A DNA stretch of 64,000 bases from Rhodoferax antarcticus ANT.BR (GTDB lineage: Bacteria; Pseudomonadota; Gammaproteobacteria; Burkholderiales; Burkholderiaceae_C), in the NCBI RefSeq assembly GCF_001938565.1, contig NZ_MSYM01000018.1:62001-126000 (forward strand), written 5' to 3'. Position 1 is the stretch's first letter, and every line of letters starts with the position of its first letter. The notes under the pieces were generated by a model. It ran no database searches, was not told where the DNA came from, and saw only the letters and a list, made by a program, of their open reading frames with translations. Made by a program: the position numbers and the translations under genes. Shown one piece after another: positions 22,021 to 31,729 of this stretch.

Positions 22021-23202
22021 GTGCGTCTGATCAACAAGGTGGCGCTGGTGCACCTGGCCCTGCTGAGCATTATTTACTTGGCCTTTGTCAGTCTGGGCCT
22101 GCCCGACGGTGCGCTGGGCGTCGCCTGGCCCGCCATGCGGCTGGATCTGAACCAGCCGCTGGCCGCTGTGGGCCTGCTGACCATCACGCTCACTTTGTGC
22201 TCCGCACTGAGCGCGTGGGTGAGCCCTGCTGTGTTGAAAAAACTCGGTACCGGGCCGGTGGTGATGATCAGCGGTTTTTTGACCGGCTTGGCGCTGCTCG
22301 GATTTTCCATGGCGCCCTCGCTGGGCTGGCTGCTGGCGCTGGCGGTGCCGTTAGGTTTGGGCGCGGGCGCGGTGGATGCGGGTTTGAACCATTTTGTGTC
22401 GGCGCACTATTCATCTCGGCACATGAACTGGCTGCATGGCTGCTGGGGCATTGGTGCCACGCTGGGGCCACTGATCATGGGCGCGGCTTTGGCCACACAA
22501 GGCTGGCAGCAGGGTTACCAGACGATTGCCTGGTTGCAGCTGTCCCTGTTGCTGGTGCTGCTGCTATCGCTCTCATTATGGAAGCGCGAAAGCGCCAAAC
22601 CATCGCCCGAACTGCAGATCAAAGCAATGGCTGCCCGCCTCAAGCCAGTCTTTACCACGGCCACCTGGTTAGCGCCGCTGGCCTTCTTGTTGTATCTGGC
22701 GGCTGAAGCGGGCACCGGATTGTGGGCAGCGAGTATTTTGGTCAACAGCCGCGGCACCCCGGCTGCCACGGCCGCGCTGTGGGTGGCTTTTTTCTTTGGT
22801 GCGATCACTGCCGGGCGATTTGGGGCGGGCTTGGTGGCCGGCCGACTCGGCAACCGGCGGCTGATCCGCCTTGGCATCTTGGTCGCTATGGTGGGTGCGG
22901 TGGTGTTTGCCGTCCCCGCCCTGCCTGAACCCCTGTCGCTGGCTGGCCTGATGCTGATGGGGCTGGGTTGCGCGCCGATTTATCCGTCCATGATGCATGA
23001 GACAGCGCGGCGGTTTCCGCCTGAACTGAGCGCCAAAGTCATTGGTCGGCAAGTCGCCCTGTCTTATGTGGGTGTCGCCGGGGTGCCCGCCGCCTGCGGT
23101 CTGCTGGCGGCTTATGCTGGGCTGGCGCTGGTGATGCCAGCGCTGGTGCTGGTCTTGCTGGGCCTGCTGCTGGTCACCGAGCAGCTCAACCGGCTAACCT
23201 GA
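22021..23202 (+). CDS. MFS transporter
   Basis: A 393-residue, mostly hydrophobic protein with about twelve membrane segments, starting at GTG 22021, 13 bases after thyA. SLGLPDGALGVAWPAMR near the N-terminus and GLGCAPIYPSMMHETARRFP in the C-terminal half resemble the YbjJ/fucose-permease branch of the major facilitator superfamily. Substrate unknown. Confidence 0.8.
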   Translation: MRLINKVALVHLALLSIIYLAFVSLGLPDGALGVAWPAMRLDLNQPLAAVGLLTITLTLCSALSAWVSPAVLKKLGTGPVVMISGFLTGLALLGFSMAPSLGWLLALAVPLGLGAGAVDAGLNHFVSAHYSSRHMNWLHGCWGIGATLGPLIMGAALATQGWQQGYQTIAWLQLSLLLVLLLSLSLWKRESAKPSPELQIKAMAARLKPVFTTATWLAPLAFLLYLAAEAGTGLWAASILVNSRGTPAATAALWVAFFFGAITAGRFGAGLVAGRLGNRRLIRLGILVAMVGAVVFAVPALPEPLSLAGLMLMGLGCAPIYPSMMHETARRFPPELSAKVIGRQVALSYVGVAGVPAACGLLAAYAGLALVMPALVLVLLGLLLVTEQLNRLT

Positions 23203-23220
23203 ACGCGGCCAACCGCGACA

Positions 23221-24123
23221 ATGGCGCCTATGCCCGCCCACATCACCCGCCGTCAACTCTGGAGCCTGGTGGCCCTGACGCTGATGTGGGGCATCAACTG
23301 GCCGATGATGAAGTACAGCCTGCGCGAGCTCTCGCCGCTGTACTTTCGCGCGCTGACCATGACCGGCGGCGCGATCTGGCTCTATACCTATTACCGCGCC
23401 CGGGGCTTGCGCATGATGCCGCAAGGCGCTGAATGGCGCTCGGTGGTTTGGCTGGGCCTGCCCAACATGCTGGGCTGGCACACTTTTGCGATTCTGGGGG
23501 TGAAGGAGCTGGCCAGCGGGCGCGCCGCCATTTTGGGCTTCACCATGCCCATCTGGACGGTGCTGCTGAGCGTGCTGGTGCTGGGCGAGCGACTCACGCG
23601 CCGGGTCGGTTTTGCGGCAGTGGCCGTGGCGCTGGCCATTGGGCTGCTCACTTTTAATGAGCTGACCACGCTGAGCGGACGCCCGCTGGGCATTGTCTGG
23701 ATGGAGCTGGCCGCCCTGTCCTGGGCCACCGGCACACTCTTGATGCGCCACGCCCGGCTGACGCTACCGATTGAAACACTCACCGTGTGGATGATGATTC
23801 TGGCCAGCGCCTGCCTGTGGGTCATTGCCTACCTGAACGAGCCCTGGCCGACCTGGCAGTTCTCAGGGCTGATGTGGGGCAGCCTGGCCTACGGCATGCT
23901 CATCAACTATGGCTTTGCGCAGACCATCTGGTCTGGCCTGGCGCGGCATTTGCCACCCGCTACCAGCGCCATGAGCATCATGGCCGTGCCGCTGGTGGGC
24001 ACGCTTAGCGCCACCCTGATTGTGGGCGAGCGCCCCACCTGGCAAGATTTTGCCGCCATGCTGTGTGTGATGGCTGCCATTGCCGCCGTACTCTTGCCGC
24101 CGCGCAAAACCCAAGCCCCATGA
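23221..24123 (+). CDS. EamA/DMT-family transporter
   Basis: A 300-residue protein with ten predicted membrane segments in two EamA repeats (LTLMWGINWPMMKYSLRELS at the start of the first). It lies 18 bases after the MFS gene and is probably co-transcribed. An exporter of small metabolites is likely; the substrate cannot be named. Confidence 0.85.
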   Translation: MAPMPAHITRRQLWSLVALTLMWGINWPMMKYSLRELSPLYFRALTMTGGAIWLYTYYRARGLRMMPQGAEWRSVVWLGLPNMLGWHTFAILGVKELASGRAAILGFTMPIWTVLLSVLVLGERLTRRVGFAAVAVALAIGLLTFNELTTLSGRPLGIVWMELAALSWATGTLLMRHARLTLPIETLTVWMMILASACLWVIAYLNEPWPTWQFSGLMWGSLAYGMLINYGFAQTIWSGLARHLPPATSAMSIMAVPLVGTLSATLIVGERPTWQDFAAMLCVMAAIAAVLLPPRKTQAP

Positions 24124-24171
24124 CCCCGGACAATCGCCCCTGACGCCACCCTGGCCTACCGCTTGCCTCAC

Positions 24172-24660
24172 ATGCCCCTCAAACTCATCTTCGCCCGCGC
24201 CCGCAATGGCGTCATTGGCCACAACAACACCCTGCCCTGGCACCTGCCAGAAGATCTGGCCCACTTCAAACGCACCACGCTGGGCTGCCCGGTGATCATG
24301 GGGCGCAAAACCTGGGACTCGTTGCCGCCCAAATTTCGCCCGCTGCCGGGTAGGCTTAATGTGGTGGTCACGCGCCAAGCCAGTTGGCAAGCTGAGGGCG
24401 CGGTGACAGCGCACTCGTTGGAGCAGGCCTATGCGCTGTGCCCAGCGCAGAGCACGGCCTGGGTGATCGGCGGCGCTGAGGTCTATGCCCAAGCGCTGCC
24501 GCTGGCTGCTGAGGCAGTGGTGACCGAGATCGACGCGGATTTTACGGGCGACGCGATGGCGCCAACGTTTGGCCCCGCGTGGCGTGAGGTGGCACGTGAA
24601 GCGCATACTTCCAGCACCGGGCTGGGCTACAGCCTGGTCACCCATTCGCAACAAATTTAA
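24172..24660 (+). CDS. folA: Dihydrofolate reductase
   Basis: Reduces dihydrofolate with NADPH. The 162 residues show LIFARARNGVIGHNNTLPWH, PVIMGRKTWDSLP, PGRLNVVVTR and WVIGGAEVYAQALP, the standard motifs, with the catalytic acidic residue in LPEDLAHFK. ATG 24172 fits better than TTG 24163. The stop codon falls inside a repeat copy that fills the gap to xth. Confidence 0.96.
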   Translation: MPLKLIFARARNGVIGHNNTLPWHLPEDLAHFKRTTLGCPVIMGRKTWDSLPPKFRPLPGRLNVVVTRQASWQAEGAVTAHSLEQAYALCPAQSTAWVIGGAEVYAQALPLAAEAVVTEIDADFTGDAMAPTFGPAWREVAREAHTSSTGLGYSLVTHSQQI

Positions 24661-24704
24661 TAGCTACTCACGCTTATTCCACAAGGGCTAGAGCCCTATT
24701 TTTC
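24654..24704 (+). repeat. Interspersed repeat copy 6, bridging folA and xth
   Basis: AATAGCTACTCACGCTTATT then ACAAGGGCTAGAGCCC. It starts over the folA stop codon and ends two bases before the xth ATG, so it makes up the entire intergenic spacer and the xth leader. Confidence 0.9.
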
Positions 24705-24706
24705 AT

Positions 24707-25546
24707 ATGAAACTTGCCACCTGGAACGTCAACTCACTGACCGTGCGTTTGGCGCATGTGCTGGACTGGCTTGCCGCCAACCCGGTGGATGTGCTGGCGC
24801 TGCAAGAGCTCAAGCTGACCGACGACAAGTTTCCCCACGCCGCTTTTGCCCAAGCTGGTTACAGCTGCCAGTGTTTCGGCCAGAAAACCTACAACGGCGT
24901 GGCGCTGATCTCGCGCACGCCTGCTTGGGCGGTAGTGAAAAACATTCCGGGCTTTGACGACGACATGGCGCGGGTCATCAGCGCCACCTTTACGCTGAGC
25001 ACGGCACCCGCTGAATACTCTGCTAATGAGAGCAGCTTACGCAACTTGAATAAGGGCTTGCGGGTAATCTGCGCCTATTTCCCCAACGGCCAGGAGCCCG
25101 GCAGCGACAAGTTTGAGTACAAGCTGGCCTGGTTGGACGGCCTGCGCGCCTGGCTGCGCACCGAGCTGCAGACCTACCCCAATCTGGTGCTGATGGGCGA
25201 CTACAACATCACCTTTGACGACGCCGACGTGTGGGACCCCGAGGGCATGCGCGACCAGATCCACTGCACCGACGAGGAGCGCTACCACCTGCAAGCGCTG
25301 ATCACCCTGGGCCTGGTTGACGCGCACCGGCTATTTGCCCAGCCACCCAAAAGCTATTCGTGGTGGGACTACCGCGACATGGCGTTCAGGCGCAACCGGG
25401 GCATGCGCATTGACCACATTTTGGTCAGCAATGCGCTTAAAACCCTGGTCACCGCCTGCCATATCGACAAAACCCCGCGCAAAAACGAGCGCCCCAGCGA
25501 CCACGCGCCGGTGGTGGTGGACCTGCAAGACCCGCCCAGGGCTTGA
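24707..25546 (+). CDS. xth: Exodeoxyribonuclease III
   Basis: An AP endonuclease/3'-5' exonuclease of 279 residues for base excision repair. TWNVNSLTVRL, LQELKLTD, NGVALISR, GDYNI, RIDHILVS and SDHAPVVVDL are the metal and catalytic motifs. Between RVISAT and GLRVICAYFPNGQ there is an extra stretch of about 20 residues (about 99-118) compared with homologues as I remember them, and it overlaps a repeat-like sequence at 25027-25064. The leader also derives from a repeat. Confidence 0.93.
   Translation: MKLATWNVNSLTVRLAHVLDWLAANPVDVLALQELKLTDDKFPHAAFAQAGYSCQCFGQKTYNGVALISRTPAWAVVKNIPGFDDDMARVISATFTLSTAPAEYSANESSLRNLNKGLRVICAYFPNGQEPGSDKFEYKLAWLDGLRAWLRTELQTYPNLVLMGDYNITFDDADVWDPEGMRDQIHCTDEERYHLQALITLGLVDAHRLFAQPPKSYSWWDYRDMAFRRNRGMRIDHILVSNALKTLVTACHIDKTPRKNERPSDHAPVVVDLQDPPRA
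25027..25064 (+). repeat. Interspersed repeat copy 7, inside xth
   Basis: A diverged copy: AGCAGCTTACGCAACTTG, then AATAAGGGCTTGCGGG. It is most like the trmB copy. It coincides with a peptide insertion in the enzyme. Confidence 0.6.
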
Positions 25547-25600
25547 AACCGCGCGACAAAAACCCTTTCTTGGCTGCGACTGCGACCCAAAAGTTACATT

Positions 25601-25614
25601 ACTAACCGATTAGT
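25601..25614. promoter_or_regulatory. Putative TetR operator
   Basis: ACTAACCGATTAGT is palindromic at 12 of 14 positions and lies nine bases before the tetR start codon. TetR/AcrR repressors commonly bind such sites in front of their own gene, so autorepression of the efflux operon is inferred. Confidence 0.6.
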
Positions 25615-25623
25615 CATTAGCCC

Positions 25624-26325
25624 ATGTCTGTGCCGCTCGCCGAAGACCCCCCCTTGATAGATGCACACACCCGACGCGCCCGTCGCAAAGACGCGCGCCC
25701 AAGTGAGCTGCTGTCTGCTGCGCTGGATCTGTTTGTGGAAAAAGGTTATGCAGCCACCCGGGTTGAAGAGGTGGCCAGCCTGGCAGGTGTCTCCAAAGGC
25801 ACGCTGTTTCTGTACTTTCCCAGCAAGGAAGAGCTGTTCAAAGCCGTGGTACGCGAACATATCTCGGGGCACTTTGCCAGCTGGAGCGAAGAAATTGAGC
25901 ATTTCGAGGGCAGCTCGCAAGACATGCTGCGCGACTGCCTGAAAAGCTGGTGGGAGAACATTGGTGCCACCAAAGCCTCGGGCATTCCCAAGCTGATGAT
26001 GAGTGAGGCGCGCAACTTTCCCGAGCTCGGGGCGTTTTACCAGCAAGAGGTGATCCAGCCAGGCAGCGCGCTGATTGCACGCATCCTGCAACGCGGTATC
26101 ACACGCGGCGAGTTCCGCCCGATGGACCTCAAATACGGCGTCTACATGGTGATGGCGCCGCTGCTGTTTCTGGCCATGTGGACGCATTCGCTGGATGCCT
26201 GCTGCGGCCCGCAGGCCCGCATCGAGCCTGACAAATACCTGGCCGCGCAACTCGACATGTTGCTGTACGGCTTTGGCGCAGGCCACCCCCCACAGGCGCC
26301 TGCAAACCTTTCAAATTCGGAGTAA
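25624..26325 (+). CDS. TetR/AcrR-family repressor of the efflux operon
   Basis: 233 residues. The DNA-binding domain is clear: LDLFVEKGYAATRVEEVASL, then AGVSKGTLFLYFPSKEELF. The C-terminal part resembles the ligand domain of AcrR-type regulators. It is the first gene of the efflux locus and lies eight bases before the adaptor gene, so repressor and pump are likely made together until an inducer releases the operator. Confidence 0.9.
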   Translation: MSVPLAEDPPLIDAHTRRARRKDARPSELLSAALDLFVEKGYAATRVEEVASLAGVSKGTLFLYFPSKEELFKAVVREHISGHFASWSEEIEHFEGSSQDMLRDCLKSWWENIGATKASGIPKLMMSEARNFPELGAFYQQEVIQPGSALIARILQRGITRGEFRPMDLKYGVYMVMAPLLFLAMWTHSLDACCGPQARIEPDKYLAAQLDMLLYGFGAGHPPQAPANLSNSE

Positions 26326-26333
26326 CCAACGGC

Positions 26334-27476
26334 ATGAAACCCTGGATCAAATGGACCGCCACCGGGCTGGTCATCGCCATTTTGGCGGGTGGCACCCTGC
26401 GCACCCTGTCGGCGCGCAAAGACAAGCAGGCCGCGCTGGACGCCCAGCAACTGGCGCAGACCACCCAGATTTCCATCAGTCTGGTGCCAGGTGACCTGAT
26501 AACGGCGAGCCAGCGCCAGCTGCCGTTGAACGTGGCCATCTCCGGCACGGTAGCGGCAGTCAACACCGCCATGATCAAGGCGCGGGTGGCGGGCGAGCTG
26601 CAAGGGCTGAAGGTTCGCGAAGGTGACCCGGTGCGTGCTGGCCAGGTGCTCGGCCAGATCGACGCCACCGAGCCGGATGCCCGGCTGCGCCAGGCGCGCC
26701 AGCAGGCTCAGGCGGCCAAGGCCCAGGTTGATATTGCCCAGCGCACGCAGGACAACAACCAGGCGCTGGTCGCCCAAGGCTTTATCTCCGGCACCGCATT
26801 GAGCGCGTCGCAGGCCAGTTTGGCAGCAGCCCAAGCCAACTACGCCGCCGCCCAATCTGGCGCCGATGTGTCAGCCAAAAGTGTCAGCGACACGGTGCTG
26901 CGCTCGCCCATTGACGGCTTCGTGTCGCAGCGCCTGGCTCAACCGGGAGAACGCCTGGGCGTTGATTCCCGCATTCTGGAGGTAGTCGACCTGAGCCGCC
27001 TGGAGATGCAGGCCGAGCTCAGTGTGGCTGATGCACAGCAGGTGCAGGTCGGGCAAACCGCGCAACTCCAGGTGCAAGGGCTGGAAGAGCCAATTGCCGC
27101 CAAGGTGGTTCGCATCAACCCCAGCGCCTCGGTGGGGAGCCGGGCGGTGGTGGTTTACTTGGCGATTGTCCCGGGCAGCAGTTTGCGCCATGGTTTGTTT
27201 GCGCAGGGGCTGCTGTCCACAGGTACGCTGAGCACAGTGGCCGTTCCCTTGAGTGCGGTGCGCACCGACAAGCCTCAACCTTATGTGCAGGTGGTGCGTG
27301 ACGGCAAGGTACAACACCTGACGGTGACGCTGGGCGCACGCAGCGAGGTTGACGGCCAGACCCTGGTGAGCCTGAGCGGCCTGCCCGAAGGGGCCAGTGT
27401 GCTGGCCGGCACCGTGGGTATGCTGCGCGAGGGCACCTCAGTGAAGGTTCCGCCAGCGGCTCAGGAGGCAAGCTGA
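26334..27476 (+). CDS. RND efflux periplasmic adaptor (membrane fusion protein)
   Basis: 380 residues. An N-terminal membrane anchor is followed by a lipoyl/barrel-sandwich half (KARVAGELQGLKVREGDPVR), an Ala/Gln-rich coiled-coil hairpin (about residues 115-175) and beta-barrel domains. It should link the RND pump to a TolC channel. The stop codon directly abuts the pump gene start. Confidence 0.9.
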   Translation: MKPWIKWTATGLVIAILAGGTLRTLSARKDKQAALDAQQLAQTTQISISLVPGDLITASQRQLPLNVAISGTVAAVNTAMIKARVAGELQGLKVREGDPVRAGQVLGQIDATEPDARLRQARQQAQAAKAQVDIAQRTQDNNQALVAQGFISGTALSASQASLAAAQANYAAAQSGADVSAKSVSDTVLRSPIDGFVSQRLAQPGERLGVDSRILEVVDLSRLEMQAELSVADAQQVQVGQTAQLQVQGLEEPIAAKVVRINPSASVGSRAVVVYLAIVPGSSLRHGLFAQGLLSTGTLSTVAVPLSAVRTDKPQPYVQVVRDGKVQHLTVTLGARSEVDGQTLVSLSGLPEGASVLAGTVGMLREGTSVKVPPAAQEAS

Positions 27477-30400
27477 ATGTGGTTTACCCGTGTCAGCCTG
27501 AACAACCCGGTTTTTGCCACCATGATGATGCTCGCCCTGGTGGTGCTGGGCCTGTTTTCCATTCAACGCCTGCAGGTGGAGCAGTTTCCCAACATCGACT
27601 TCCCGGTGGTGGTGATCAGCACCGACTACCCCGGCGCCTCGCCAGAAATTGTTGAGAGTGAAGTCACCAAGAAGATCGAGGAAGGCGTCAACGGCATCGC
27701 TGGTATCAATGCGCTGACCTCGCGCTCCTCTGAAGGAAACTCGCTGGTGATCATCGAGTTTGGCCTGCACGTGGATGGCCGCCAAGGTGCCGAAGACGTG
27801 CGCGAAAAAGTGGCCTCCCTTCGCCCGATGCTGCGCACCGAGGTGAAAGAGCCACGGGTGTTGCGCTTTGATCCGGCCAGCCGGCCCGTCTGGTCGGTGG
27901 CAGTGCTGCCCGATGACAGCACAGCCACCCAGGCCATGAACTCGGTGGAGCTCACCAACTGGGCAGAGCAGGTGTTCAAAAAGCGCCTGGAAAACGTGCG
28001 TGGCGTCGGCTCGGTCACTTTGGTGGGTGGCAGCAAGCGCGAGATCAACATCTACCTGAACCCGCAAGCACTGGAGGCCTTTGGCATCACCCCTGACCAA
28101 GTGGTGAGCGCGGTGCGCAACGAAAACCAGGATTACCCGGCTGGCAGCATCCGTTCGCTGGATCAGGACCGCGTCATCCAGATCGCTGCCCGGGTGCAGC
28201 GGCCTGAAGACTTCGGGCGCATCATCATCACCCGCAAAAACGGTGCGCCGGTGCGAATAGATCAAGTCGCCAGCGTGACCGACGGCGCGCAGGAGGTAGA
28301 AAGCCTGGCGCTTTACAACGGCCAGCGCACCCTGCTGTTGAACGTGCAAAAGTCGCAGGACGAAAACACCATTGCCGTGGTAGACGGTCTGAAGAAAACG
28401 CTGCAAGCCGTGCAAGCGCAGCTGCCACCGGGCGTGAAGCTGGCCCAGATCAACGACAACTCGCGGCAAATCCGCGTCTCGGTGGCCAATGTGCAGCAAA
28501 CGCTGATTGAAGGCGCGGGCTTGACCGTGTTGATCGTGTTTTTGTTCCTGAACTCCTGGCGCTCCACCATCATCACCGGGCTGACGCTGCCGATTGCGCT
28601 GATTGGCACGTTTTTCTTCATGAACCTGCTGGGCTTCACCATCAACATGATCACCATGATGGCGCTGAGCCTGTGTGTTGGCCTGTTGATTGACGACGCC
28701 ATCGTGGTGCGCGAAAACATCGTGCGACATGTGCAGATGGGCAAGGGGGCGTTTCAGGCGGCGATGCAGGGCACCCAGGAGATCGGTCTGGCCGTGTTTG
28801 CCACCACGCTGTCCATCGTGGCGGTGTTTTTGCCGATTGGTTTCATGGGCGGCATCATCGGCAAGTTTTTCCATGAGTTTGGCCTGACCATTGTGGCGGC
28901 GGTGCTGATTTCGATGTTTGTCAGCTTCACGCTGGACCCGATGCTATCGAGCATCTGGCACGACCCGAGCATTGAGCCCCACGGCAAGCGCCATCGGCCG
29001 GTGTCTTTTTACGACCGCACCATTGGCCGCGTCACCGGGTTGTTCGACCAGGGCACCGATGCGCTGGTGGATGTGTACCAGTCTATTTTGCGGGGGGCGC
29101 TCAAGCACAAGCTGGCCACCCTTGGGCTGGCGGTGGTGGTATTTGGCACCAGCATTGCCATGGTGCCGCTGCTGGGCACCGAATTCGTGCCCAAGTCAGA
29201 TTTCTCTGAAACCAGCATCACCTTCAACACGCCAGTTGGATCGTCGCTGGAAGTTACCGAAGAGCGGGCGCGCCAGGTGGAGGCCATCCTCCAATCGTTT
29301 CCGGAGGTGGATTACACCCTGGCCACAATCAACACCGGCAACGCCGCTGGCAAGATTTACGCCAGTGTTTACATCAGATTGGTCGACCGCAAGCTGCGCG
29401 ACCGTTCGCTGGAAGACCTGTCGACCCTCATGCGCCAGCGGCTGCGTCAAGTACCGGGCATCGCCGTGACCCATGTGGGCCTGCTCGATCCCATCGGCGG
29501 CCAAAAGCAGATTGCCTTCTCGATCCAAGGGGCCGATATTGCCGAGTTGGCACGCCTGACCGACATGGCCCTGGAAAAAATCCGCAACCTACCTGGCCTG
29601 GTGGACCTGGACTCGTCACTCAAACCCGATAAACCAACGCTGGATGTACAGGTTCACCGCGACGCGGCCTCTGACCTGGGTCTGAGCGTGGCGCAAATCG
29701 GCTCCGCCTTGCGCACTCTGGTAGCAGGGCAAACCGTGGGCAACTGGCGCGCGCCAGACGATCAGACCTATGACGTGAATGTGCGCCTGTCACCGCAGGC
29801 ACGCAACCAGCCCGCAGACCTGAACAACCTGCCCTTCACTCTGGGCACCCATGCTGACGGCAGCTCGCGGGTGGTGCGCCTGAGCCAGGTGGCCAGCGTA
29901 GTGCCGTCTACCGGCTCCAACCAGATCAACCGGCGCGACCTGACCCGCGAGGTGGCTATCTCCGGCAACGTCTCGGGGCGCGCTGCGGGCCAAGTTTCTG
30001 CCGACATCAAGACCGCCATGGACAGCATTGCCATGGCGCCTGGCTACAGCTACAAGTTCAGCGGCTCGACCAAAGACATGGGGGAAGCGTTTGCCTACGC
30101 GGTGTCGGCGCTGGTGCTGGCGATTGTGTTCATCTACATGATTCTGGCCAGCCAGTTCAAGAGCTTCTTTCAGCCACTGGCGCTGATGAGCGCCCTGCCG
30201 CTGACCCTGATTGGTGTGGTGCTAGCACTGCTGCTGTTCAACTCCACGCTGTCGATGTTCTCAGTGATTGGGGTGGTGATGCTGATGGGGCTAGTCACCA
30301 AAAACGCGATTTTGCTGGTGGACTTTGCCATTCGAGCCCGCGAATCGGTGCTCGACGACGACGGCAACCCGCAGCCCGGTTTGTCGCGCCAAGAGGCCCT

Positions 30401-30656
30401 GCTGATGGCTGCTCGGGTGCGGCTGCGCCCGATTTTGATGACCACCCTGGCGATGATTTTCGGCATGCTGCCGCTGGCTTTTGCCATGACCGAGGGCTCC
30501 GAAATGCGCGCCCCCATGGGCCAGGCAGTGATTGGCGGAGTCATCACCTCATCACTGTTAACCCTAGTGGTGGTACCGGTGATGTACTGCTACATGGATG
30601 ATCTTTCCCAATGGCTGAAAAAGACATTGGGGCCCAAACCCGTGCCGGCCAGTTAA
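27477..30656 (+). CDS. RND multidrug efflux permease (AcrB/HAE1 type)
   Basis: A 1059-residue proton-driven pump with twelve membrane segments in two repeats, each followed by a large periplasmic loop. The N-terminus [20 protein letters not shown], the TM4 proton-relay [17 protein letters not shown] and the second-half [11 protein letters not shown] are typical of HAE1 pumps. It forms the tripartite system with the adaptor upstream and probably the TolC homologue 1.1 kb downstream. Confidence 0.95.
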   Translation: MWFTRVSLNNPVFATMMMLALVVLGLFSIQRLQVEQFPNIDFPVVVISTDYPGASPEIVESEVTKKIEEGVNGIAGINALTSRSSEGNSLVIIEFGLHVDGRQGAEDVREKVASLRPMLRTEVKEPRVLRFDPASRPVWSVAVLPDDSTATQAMNSVELTNWAEQVFKKRLENVRGVGSVTLVGGSKREINIYLNPQALEAFGITPDQVVSAVRNENQDYPAGSIRSLDQDRVIQIAARVQRPEDFGRIIITRKNGAPVRIDQVASVTDGAQEVESLALYNGQRTLLLNVQKSQDENTIAVVDGLKKTLQAVQAQLPPGVKLAQINDNSRQIRVSVANVQQTLIEGAGLTVLIVFLFLNSWRSTIITGLTLPIALIGTFFFMNLLGFTINMITMMALSLCVGLLIDDAIVVRENIVRHVQMGKGAFQAAMQGTQEIGLAVFATTLSIVAVFLPIGFMGGIIGKFFHEFGLTIVAAVLISMFVSFTLDPMLSSIWHDPSIEPHGKRHRPVSFYDRTIGRVTGLFDQGTDALVDVYQSILRGALKHKLATLGLAVVVFGTSIAMVPLLGTEFVPKSDFSETSITFNTPVGSSLEVTEERARQVEAILQSFPEVDYTLATINTGNAAGKIYASVYIRLVDRKLRDRSLEDLSTLMRQRLRQVPGIAVTHVGLLDPIGGQKQIAFSIQGADIAELARLTDMALEKIRNLPGLVDLDSSLKPDKPTLDVQVHRDAASDLGLSVAQIGSALRTLVAGQTVGNWRAPDDQTYDVNVRLSPQARNQPADLNNLPFTLGTHADGSSRVVRLSQVASVVPSTGSNQINRRDLTREVAISGNVSGRAAGQVSADIKTAMDSIAMAPGYSYKFSGSTKDMGEAFAYAVSALVLAIVFIYMILASQFKSFFQPLALMSALPLTLIGVVLALLLFNSTLSMFSVIGVVMLMGLVTKNAILLVDFAIRARESVLDDDGNPQPGLSRQEALLMAARVRLRPILMTTLAMIFGMLPLAFAMTEGSEMRAPMGQAVIGGVITSSLLTLVVVPVMYCYMDDLSQWLKKTLGPKPVPAS

Positions 30657-30695
30657 AATGCCGCAGCCCACCTTTATACCCCCTGGAGTAAACAG

Positions 30696-31358
30696 ATGAA
30701 TCTGCCTGATGTCGAACAAGCGCGCTTCAACATGATTGAGCAACAAATCCGCCCCTGGGATGTGCTCGATGCCGAAGTGTTGCGTGTGTTGGCCGAGGTC
30801 AAGCGCGAAGACTTTGTACCCAACCCCTTCAAGGCCATGGCCTTTGCCGACATGGCGGTGCCGCTGCCCGGCCAGCAGGTGATGCTGGCGCCGCGCCTGC
30901 AAGCCCGGCTGCTGCAAGACGCTGCCGTCCAGCCCACCGACAAGGTGCTGGAGATCGGCACCGGGAGTGGTTTCACTACTGCCATGCTGGCCAGCCAAGC
31001 ACAGCGGGTGATCTCGCTGGAAATCAACGCCGAACTCGCCGACCTGGCGCGTGCCAACCTGCAGCGCGCCAACATCCACAATGCCGATGTACGCTGTGCT
31101 GATGGCGCGAAGGGTGCGGCTGAACAGGCGCCTTTTGATGTCATCGTGCTCGGCGGATCAGTGTCTGAAGTGCCGCACGCGCTGCTGGCCCAGCTCAAGA
31201 TCGGTGGAAGGTTGGTGGGCATCGTCGGTGACGAGCCGGTCATGCACGCACTACTGATCACCCGCACCAGCGAAACCAATTTCAAGACCGACGAAAAGTG
31301 GGATGACAACGCCCCGCGTCTGCTGAACTTCCCCGAGCCATCGACCTTCAAGTTTTGA
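30696..31358 (+). CDS. pcm: Protein-L-isoaspartate O-methyltransferase family protein
   Basis: 220 residues of the PCMT family, which methylates damaged isoaspartyl residues with SAM. EQQIRPWDV, KVLEIGTGSGFTTAMLA (SAM site) and VIVLGGSVSEVP are visible. The SAM motif and downstream order fit, but PCMT-like proteins beside tolC in Burkholderiales diverge from E. coli Pcm, so the substrate is uncertain. CTGGAG precedes ATG 30696. Confidence 0.85.
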   Translation: MNLPDVEQARFNMIEQQIRPWDVLDAEVLRVLAEVKREDFVPNPFKAMAFADMAVPLPGQQVMLAPRLQARLLQDAAVQPTDKVLEIGTGSGFTTAMLASQAQRVISLEINAELADLARANLQRANIHNADVRCADGAKGAAEQAPFDVIVLGGSVSEVPHALLAQLKIGGRLVGIVGDEPVMHALLITRTSETNFKTDEKWDDNAPRLLNFPEPSTFKF

Positions 31359-31360
31359 AC

Positions 31361-31702
31361 ATGATTGCCCAGATACGTCCTTCACAGCTCGCGGCTTGGC
31401 TCGAATCGGTCAAGGAATTTGGCAGCCCCGCGGTGCTGGACGTGCGCGAGCCGTGCGAGTTGCAAATGGCCAGCATCAAGGCCGAAGGCTTTGAGCTGAT
31501 CACCATTCCCATGGGGGTGATTCCGGCGCGCCTGCACGAGCTCAACCCAAGCCAGCCGCTGGCCTGTCTGTGCCACCACGGCGCACGCAGCATGCAAGTG
31601 GCCTACTTTCTGAAAGCACGCGGCTTCAACCACTTGGCCAACATCGCCGGTGGCATCAACGCCTGGTCAGCCGAGGTGGACCCCACCGTGCCGCGCTACT
31701 GA
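31361..31702 (+). CDS. Rhodanese-like sulfurtransferase domain protein
   Basis: A 113-residue single rhodanese domain. The active-site loop CHHGARSMQ contains the catalytic Cys; VLDVREPCELQ precedes it. It begins two bases after the pcm stop (a TTG overlapping that stop is an alternative) and 27 bases before tolC. It may handle sulfur or act in thiol metabolism; its place in an efflux locus is unexplained. Confidence 0.88.
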   Translation: MIAQIRPSQLAAWLESVKEFGSPAVLDVREPCELQMASIKAEGFELITIPMGVIPARLHELNPSQPLACLCHHGARSMQVAYFLKARGFNHLANIAGGINAWSAEVDPTVPRY

Positions 31703-31729
31703 ACACGCCCAAAAAAACACTGGATCACC

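Noticed and set aside
27438-28874. 478-residue minus-strand frame opposite the RND pump gene
   Set aside because: Antisense to a clear HAE1 pump; His/Gln/Arg-rich with no domain.
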